Of a stretch of 64,000 bases of DNA, positions 59,517-64,000 are shown in pieces. The stretch comes from Desnuesiella massiliensis (GTDB lineage: Bacteria > Bacillota > Clostridia > Clostridiales > Clostridiaceae). Below the pieces are notes generated by a model that saw only the letters and a program-made list of their open reading frames with translations, ran no database searches and was not told the DNA's origin. The translations under genes were made by a program, and so were the position numbers. Numbering within the stretch: position 1 is the first letter of the stretch; the number at the start of each line of letters is the position of its first letter. Where the stretch lies: NCBI RefSeq assembly GCF_001403615.1, contig NZ_LN879457.1, positions 248,001 through 312,000 on the forward strand. The letters run 5' to 3'.

Positions 59517-60626
59517 TTAACTTGAAATATAAGCCTTAACAAATTTCTTTCTAAGCTTAATAGTAATTAAAGTTATTATAGGTATAACTGCTTGAAAGAA
59601 CAAGGCGTAATAAGGCCAGGTGGAAACCAACCAAGTGTTGGTTTCCATTATGCTTTCATAACTCCAAAAGCATATATTAATCATTAATAAGCTTACGGGC
59701 ATAGCTAGTTTCCTATAGGAGTCTATATTAAAAATACTTGCGAAGCCTTTAGTAGCAGCTAAAAAACATATACAGGTTTTTATGAAGCCAGTCAAAAGGA
59801 AGGCAACGGCCACAACGATTTCTAAACGCTGAAATATATCTGCCACCTCCACTCGACTTATGGCTATGTAGGTAGGAAAGTACATTCTTACCATTATGTT
59901 TTCACTTAAGACTAATAAATTTCTTAGAGAAACTAATAGTATTACCAAACCTGATATAAGAATGCCATAAATATAAGTCTTTTTAATGGAGGCTTTATCC
60001 TTTAAACAAGAAAATATCATAAGGAAAACCACGGATTCGCCAAAAGGAAAGCTTAAAGATGAAAAAGCCCCTTTTAGTACCAGAGCATAATTAATATTGT
60101 ATATAGAAAAATTTGTTTTATCAAAAGATATTATTGAAAGTAAAAGGTTTAAAGCAAGCATTATCATAATTATAAATAAAAAAAATACAGATATTTTACC
60201 AATACATTCTATACCATTTTTTATACCCCAATAACACAATATGCTTATAATTGATACGCTAACAATTTGAGGAGTTTCCGATAAACCTATTATGCTTATA
60301 AATTCTCCAAAATTTCTAAGCACTAAACCTCCTAAATGTAGAGCGAACCAAGTATGAAATATATTAATTACTTTACCCATGATATTACCAAAAACTATTA
60401 AATTTATTTGAAAAATATCCTTGCCTATGAAACATTGAAGAATTCTTATGTAAATGCTAACCAATAATATAGCTAATAAAATAGCTATAACTATAGCCAA
60501 ACCCACATCTTTTTTTGCAATGCTACCTGTACCTAATACTAAGGCACTCCCAAAAATAAACATTATAATTAAGCTAAGTCCCTCTTTAGTGGAAATAATC
60601 TCTTTTTGCATATAAATACTCCTCAT
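59517..60626 (-). CDS. gerKB: Spore germinant receptor permease subunit (GerAB/GerKB type)
   Basis: 369 residues with about ten membrane helices of the APC superfamily, the B subunit of spore inner-membrane germinant receptors, which holds the germinant pocket. 'FIFGSALVLGTGSIAKKDVG' at the N-terminus is typical. ATG overlaps the stop of the small upstream gene (ATGA). Last gene of the four-gene minus-strand ger unit; the germinant is unknown. The gerK name reflects the family and order only. Confidence 0.85.
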   Translation of the reverse strand: MRSIYMQKEIISTKEGLSLIIMFIFGSALVLGTGSIAKKDVGLAIVIAILLAILLVSIYIRILQCFIGKDIFQINLIVFGNIMGKVINIFHTWFALHLGGLVLRNFGEFISIIGLSETPQIVSVSIISILCYWGIKNGIECIGKISVFFLFIIMIMLALNLLLSIISFDKTNFSIYNINYALVLKGAFSSLSFPFGESVVFLMIFSCLKDKASIKKTYIYGILISGLVILLVSLRNLLVLSENIMVRMYFPTYIAISRVEVADIFQRLEIVVAVAFLLTGFIKTCICFLAATKGFASIFNIDSYRKLAMPVSLLMINICFWSYESIMETNTWLVSTWPYYALFFQAVIPIITLITIKLRKKFVKAYISS

Positions 60627-60841
60627 TGTTTGATTCTTAATATGTAATCTATAATTTTTGCTAAGCTATCTATTTTTATGTCACTAACTAAAATAAAAGA
60701 AAAGATAATTGATACAGTAACAAGACTCATATATACAATAAAATCCTTTTTAGATATATCTTCATATCTAAAAAAGTAGTCAATACAAATAGAAATACTA
60801 TAAGCAATTATCAAGTAAATAAAATTCATATTAATCACCAA
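60623..60841 (-). CDS. Small two-helix membrane protein in ger operon (D-subunit-like)
   Basis: 72 residues with two hydrophobic segments (about 3-20 and 30-54), starting MVINMNFIYLIIAYS, then 'YFFRYEDISKKDFIVYMSLV' between them. Its position between the C and B subunit genes and its size resemble the small two-helix 'D' proteins encoded in some Bacillus ger operons, which modulate germination. Overlaps the B gene by four bases and the C gene by 11. Confidence 0.65.
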   Translation of the reverse strand: MVINMNFIYLIIAYSISICIDYFFRYEDISKKDFIVYMSLVTVSIIFSFILVSDIKIDSLAKIIDYILRIKQ

Positions 60842-61982
60842 CTTTTATAGGCTCTGAAGTAAGGGCAGACCATTTTACATCGAAGTCTACATTAACTTTA
60901 AAATTTAGTTTTTGAAGATAATTACTTTTATTCTCCTCATAAAACTTTTTTCCCTTGGGAGATTTTTGTATAATAATTGATGCAAAATTAAAGATATCAC
61001 TATCATATTTTTCAATAGAAGCTTTAATAAAGTTTTCTAATTGATTAGCAAAAGCTCCTTCACTATATTTTTTCAAATAGTATAAATTATTAGGATTAGT
61101 TATATCATAGCTTCCCATGACTTCTGCAATAGAAGCCTTGAATTTTATATCTATATATATCATTGCAGCTTTGCCTTCTAAATCAGGTGTAATTTTAGTT
61201 TTGCTATCAAATATTTCCAAAGATATATCCGTGCCAGAAGGAGATATATTAAGGATTGAGTGCGCACTCTTATTTATTTCATTTTTAATAAAGAGTAAAT
61301 TTTTACACTGGTCTAGGCTCATATAGCCCTTTAATTTATCCTTTTTAAATACTGCACAGTGATCAATATAAGGCTGTTTAGTATTTTCAGATATATTTAT
61401 CCTTACCATAGGTACAACTTCTGACACCCCAGGTTTTTCTAAAGAAGCAATAAATTCAAATAATGAAATCTTTGGATATTTACCAACATCCCTTGTATTG
61501 TTTATCATGCTATCTATTAAGAAAGATATATTCTTATTTGTGCTTTGACCTGAGGTAAATATTTCTTTAGCAGTATTTTCACTGGATATTATTAAATGTA
61601 TATTAGAACGAGCCTCAGCATCTCTTTCAAATAAATCAAGAACGGGTATTATAGACTCTTCTGCAATGCTTTCATTAACAATTATTATTTTGCAGTGTCC
61701 CCAATAAGCTTTTTTGCCCATTTTGGGTATTAGGTTTCGGATGGCATCCAATAGAGTATAACCTTCAGACTCTGAAAGTGAGGTTTGAGAACCTATAGCT
61801 TTACTACTCATACCTTGGCTTACTATTTCCACGGTAATTAAATATTTATCCTTATGTTTATCTATAGCTATACCTGAAATTATAGCCACCTTATCGAGTT
61901 CCTTATAATTCCAGCAAGAACATAGGCATGGCGCTAATGAGAAAATAAATGTTAAAATCAAAATTTTTTTATGGTTTCTCAT
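60831..61982 (-). CDS. gerKC: Germinant receptor lipoprotein subunit (Ger(x)C type)
   Basis: 383 residues. The N-terminal signal ends in a lipobox LCSC with the lipidated Cys at about residue 23, followed by 'WNYKELDKVAIISGIAIDK', the standard Ger(x)C opening. Three-domain C-subunit layout with 'EIVSQGMSSKAIGSQTSLSE' and 'GHCKIIIVNES'. It anchors on the outer face of the spore inner membrane. Overlaps the A gene by 14 bases. Confidence 0.9.
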   Translation of the reverse strand: MRNHKKILILTFIFSLAPCLCSCWNYKELDKVAIISGIAIDKHKDKYLITVEIVSQGMSSKAIGSQTSLSESEGYTLLDAIRNLIPKMGKKAYWGHCKIIIVNESIAEESIIPVLDLFERDAEARSNIHLIISSENTAKEIFTSGQSTNKNISFLIDSMINNTRDVGKYPKISLFEFIASLEKPGVSEVVPMVRINISENTKQPYIDHCAVFKKDKLKGYMSLDQCKNLLFIKNEINKSAHSILNISPSGTDISLEIFDSKTKITPDLEGKAAMIYIDIKFKASIAEVMGSYDITNPNNLYYLKKYSEGAFANQLENFIKASIEKYDSDIFNFASIIIQKSPKGKKFYEENKSNYLQKLNFKVNVDFDVKWSALTSEPIKVGD

Positions 61983-63489
61983 TAGGTTTTCTGCCTCCTT
62001 TCTTAAGGGTTTGCCTTTTTTTATTCCTTTGACTAATGAGTAAGGGCCTGAGCTTTCTTGTCCAAATTGGCATTCTTAAGGCGGCGTCTTTGAAATTTTT
62101 ACTGGTTACATCATAAGTTGCCAGCATATAGGGTATACCGAAGGATTTTAAGGAGTTTAAATAAATACTTAAGCCAATAACTCCAAAGATATAACCATAT
62201 AATCCTAAAATAGAAGCAAGTAGTAGGAATATAAATCTTACTATTATGATTGATCCTAGCATTTTAGGAACTAAAAAAGAGCATATGCCAGTTAAAGCCA
62301 CAACGATAATCATAGGTGAACTGACTAATCTAGCTTCTACTGCTGCCTGACCTAATACTAATGCCCCTATAATGCTCACAGCCTGGCCGGTGGGTTTAGG
62401 TAGCCTTACCCCTGCCTCTCTTAAAATGTCAAAGCCTAGTAGCATTAAAAAGGCTTCTAGGGATGTAGGAAAAGGAACACTTTCATGAGAAGCACCAATG
62501 TTTAATATAAGGGGTGTTGGAATTAACTCTTGATGGTAAGTTACTAATGCTACATATAGGGCCGGTACACTAGAGGTAAGCACAAAGGAAAATATTCTTA
62601 GGAATCTATTAAAGGTAGCAAAGGCGTAATTGTTGTAATAATCCTCATTGCTTTGAAGATATTCTATAAATATATAGGGTAACATTAATGCAAAAGGAGA
62701 ACCATCGCATAAAATTGCTATCCTTCCTTCAAGGAGCTTAGAGGCTACAATATCTGGCCTTTCAGTATTTCCAATAGTTTTAAATATAGAAAAAGGAGAA
62801 TCCTTAATATATTCCTCTATATATTGAGAATCTATAATACCATCGATATCTATAGCATCTAATCTGTGACTTAACTCTGATACTATCTCAGGTAAAGCAA
62901 TATTTTCGATGTAACAAATGCAAATATTAGTTTGAGTTACTCTGCCAAGAACTCTAGGAACTACCTTAAAATTTGGATCTTTTATTCTTCGTCTTAAAAG
63001 AGATACGTTGGTGCTTAGATATTCTGTAAAACCCTCTCTAGGGCCTCTAACTACATTTTCTGATACAGGCTCAGAAATATTTCTGGTTTTAAATTCTCTA
63101 GTGTCAATTATAATAAACTTTGAAAACCCATCTATGAGCAGTACAGAATCTCCAGATAAAATAGAAGCTACTACTTTTATAGCTTCATTGCAAATAGCTA
63201 CAGAAGGAGAAATTATTATTTTGCTTTGAATTTCTGATAAAGTATTAGAATTTAAGAAATTAAAATACTCATATTCAACTAAGGGCAGTATTATATTACT
63301 AGCTATGGAGGCTTGATTTACCATATTGTCCATAAACATAATACAGGCTTTGAAGTCTGAATAATGTCTGTTTTCTATATTTCTAAAGATTATATTAGTG
63401 TCATTATTAAAAATTTCTTTTAAAGCTTTAATATTATCTTCTAGAGAATCTGTTATTTTTAATGAGTTAGATAATTCTTTACTATTCAA
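61969..63489 (-). CDS. gerKA: Germinant receptor A subunit (GerAA/GerKA type)
   Basis: 506 residues. N-terminal soluble part ('ILSGDSVLLIDGFSKFIIID', 'RGPREGFTEYLSTNVSLLRRR' region) followed by about five membrane helices ('VPFPTSLEAFLMLLGFDILR', 'LPKPTGQAVSIIGALVLGQA'), as in all GerAA proteins. TTG start at 63489 follows GAAAGGG. It is the first gene of the minus-strand unit, so its promoter should lie around 63500-63560, but no sigma-G box could be assigned with confidence. Confidence 0.9.
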   Translation of the reverse strand: MNSKELSNSLKITDSLEDNIKALKEIFNNDTNIIFRNIENRHYSDFKACIMFMDNMVNQASIASNIILPLVEYEYFNFLNSNTLSEIQSKIIISPSVAICNEAIKVVASILSGDSVLLIDGFSKFIIIDTREFKTRNISEPVSENVVRGPREGFTEYLSTNVSLLRRRIKDPNFKVVPRVLGRVTQTNICICYIENIALPEIVSELSHRLDAIDIDGIIDSQYIEEYIKDSPFSIFKTIGNTERPDIVASKLLEGRIAILCDGSPFALMLPYIFIEYLQSNEDYYNNYAFATFNRFLRIFSFVLTSSVPALYVALVTYHQELIPTPLILNIGASHESVPFPTSLEAFLMLLGFDILREAGVRLPKPTGQAVSIIGALVLGQAAVEARLVSSPMIIVVALTGICSFLVPKMLGSIIIVRFIFLLLASILGLYGYIFGVIGLSIYLNSLKSFGIPYMLATYDVTSKNFKDAALRMPIWTRKLRPLLISQRNKKRQTLKKGGRKPNEKP

Positions 63490-63591
63490 AATAATTACCC
63501 TTTCGTGGCTTAATGATTTTAATATTATTTATTTACTACATTGTAAATTTTATTCATGAAATAAAATGTATTGTATATAAATAAATATTTA

Positions 63592-63619
63592 TTGAAAAAC
63601 AATAAACATATGATATAAT
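63592..63619 (+). promoter_or_regulatory. Probable sigma-A promoter
   Basis: TTGAAA at 63592-63597, a 16-base spacer and TATAAT at 63614-63619 precede the membrane protein gene starting at 63654. Confidence 0.55.
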
Positions 63620-63653
63620 TATGATATAGAGATTTAATGAGAGGGGAATTTAT

Positions 63654-64000
63654 ATGAAGGAAAGAAGAGGGTCTATAGGAGTCATACTTTTTTTGCTAAA
63701 CTTTTGTATTTTTTTAGTAATAACACTAGGGGGAATGGTTGTTTATTTATCATTGGTTAAGCCTAATGATGTGAGAACTAAGATTTTAGAGCTTATCTTA
63801 AATCTTATAGTATTTTGGTGTGTTGGGAACATATGCTATAGTTTAAAAAAGATAATTAAAAATATAAAGGTTAAAAATATATTTATAGTGGAAAATGCAA
63901 AAAGATTCAAAATTATAGGAAGTTATGTAATTATATTTGGTATAATCTATTCTATGCTTTTCAGTGCAAATAAAGGTGGTATTTCTATAATTAAGATAGG
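63654..64000 (+). CDS. DUF2975-like membrane protein (cut by window end)
   Basis: Partial: at least 115 residues run off the 3' edge. Starts MKERRGSIGVILFLLNFCIF with hydrophobic segments near 9-33, 48-66 and 92-108, and a cytoplasmic 'FIVENAKRFKIIGSYVIIFG' that resembles the DUF2975 'F.EENVKRFR.IG' signature. ATG follows GAGAGGGG. DUF2975 proteins usually precede a YozG-type XRE regulator, which would lie beyond the window. Confidence 0.65.
   Translation, partial: MKERRGSIGVILFLLNFCIFLVITLGGMVVYLSLVKPNDVRTKILELILNLIVFWCVGNICYSLKKIIKNIKVKNIFIVENAKRFKIIGSYVIIFGIIYSMLFSANKGGISIIKI

Noticed and set aside
1..64000. CRISPR arrays, tRNA or rRNA genes, prophage or conjugative modules
   Set aside because: No short direct-repeat/spacer array, no tRNA-like cloverleaf, no integrase, portal, terminase or relaxase gene was found on either strand.

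Overview
The window looks like a chromosomal segment of a low-GC, anaerobic, spore-forming Firmicute, most likely Clostridium sensu stricto. Reasons: AT-rich codon use, strong GGAGG ribosome binding sites, frequent TTG/GTG starts, a GerA-family germinant receptor operon, an anaerobic (cobalt-early) cobalamin pathway, a CooS-like Fe-S protein and many small clostridial families. No tRNA, rRNA, CRISPR array, prophage or intact insertion sequence was seen.

Positions 1-13.2 kb form an accessory-type region of short genes: at least six GNAT acetyltransferases plus one remnant, two Nudix hydrolases plus a Nudix remnant, an RdgB/HAM1-like phosphatase, an AlkD-like glycosylase, a membrane alpha/beta hydrolase, a secreted transglutaminase-like protein, a class C beta-lactamase-like hydrolase, a DUF2809 membrane protein, and two small genes (6474-6644 zinc ribbon; 11056-11223 membrane peptide). 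13.3-16.7 kb holds galE and a divergent MFS transporter/ArsR pair. 17.0-18.9 kb is an orphan cooS in which the Cys expected to ligate the Ni-Fe C-cluster is replaced by Glu. 19-28.6 kb is another mixed region: GNAT and Fic genes around strong palindromes, an L,D-transpeptidase, DUF3795 and YdeI-like proteins, murD, an M1-like peptidase, a second CD3324-like protein, GNAT duplicates and a VOC protein.

28.8-36.5 kb is a beta-glucoside module: promoter, RAT antiterminator site/terminator, licT-like antiterminator, a second RAT/terminator, a PTS IIBCA permease and three tandem GH1 6-phospho-beta-glucosidases. The first two GH1 genes are each frameshifted at the same codon by a G run that is one base short.

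39.1-57.1 kb is an 18-kb unidirectional hem-cbi operon behind a cobalamin riboswitch and terminator. hemA, a precorrin-2 dehydrogenase, hemC, cobA-hemD, hemB and hemL make uroporphyrinogen III and precorrin-2 from glutamyl-tRNA. cbiK, A, C, D, E, T, L, F, G, H and J carry this to cobyrinate a,c-diamide, and cbiMNQ imports cobalt. The ATPase gene cbiO and the late genes (cbiP, cbiB, cobU/S/T) are not here. Dispersed repeats sit in three of its intercistronic gaps.

57.1-64 kb carries uvsE, a YjfB-like small protein, an L25/Ctc ribosomal protein, a minus-strand gerKA-gerKC-small membrane protein-gerKB operon, and the start of a DUF2975-like gene cut by the window end. The most notable non-coding structure is a family of three diverged ~100-bp hairpin repeats (near 23.9, 28.75 and 53.7 kb) that keep their stem by compensatory changes.
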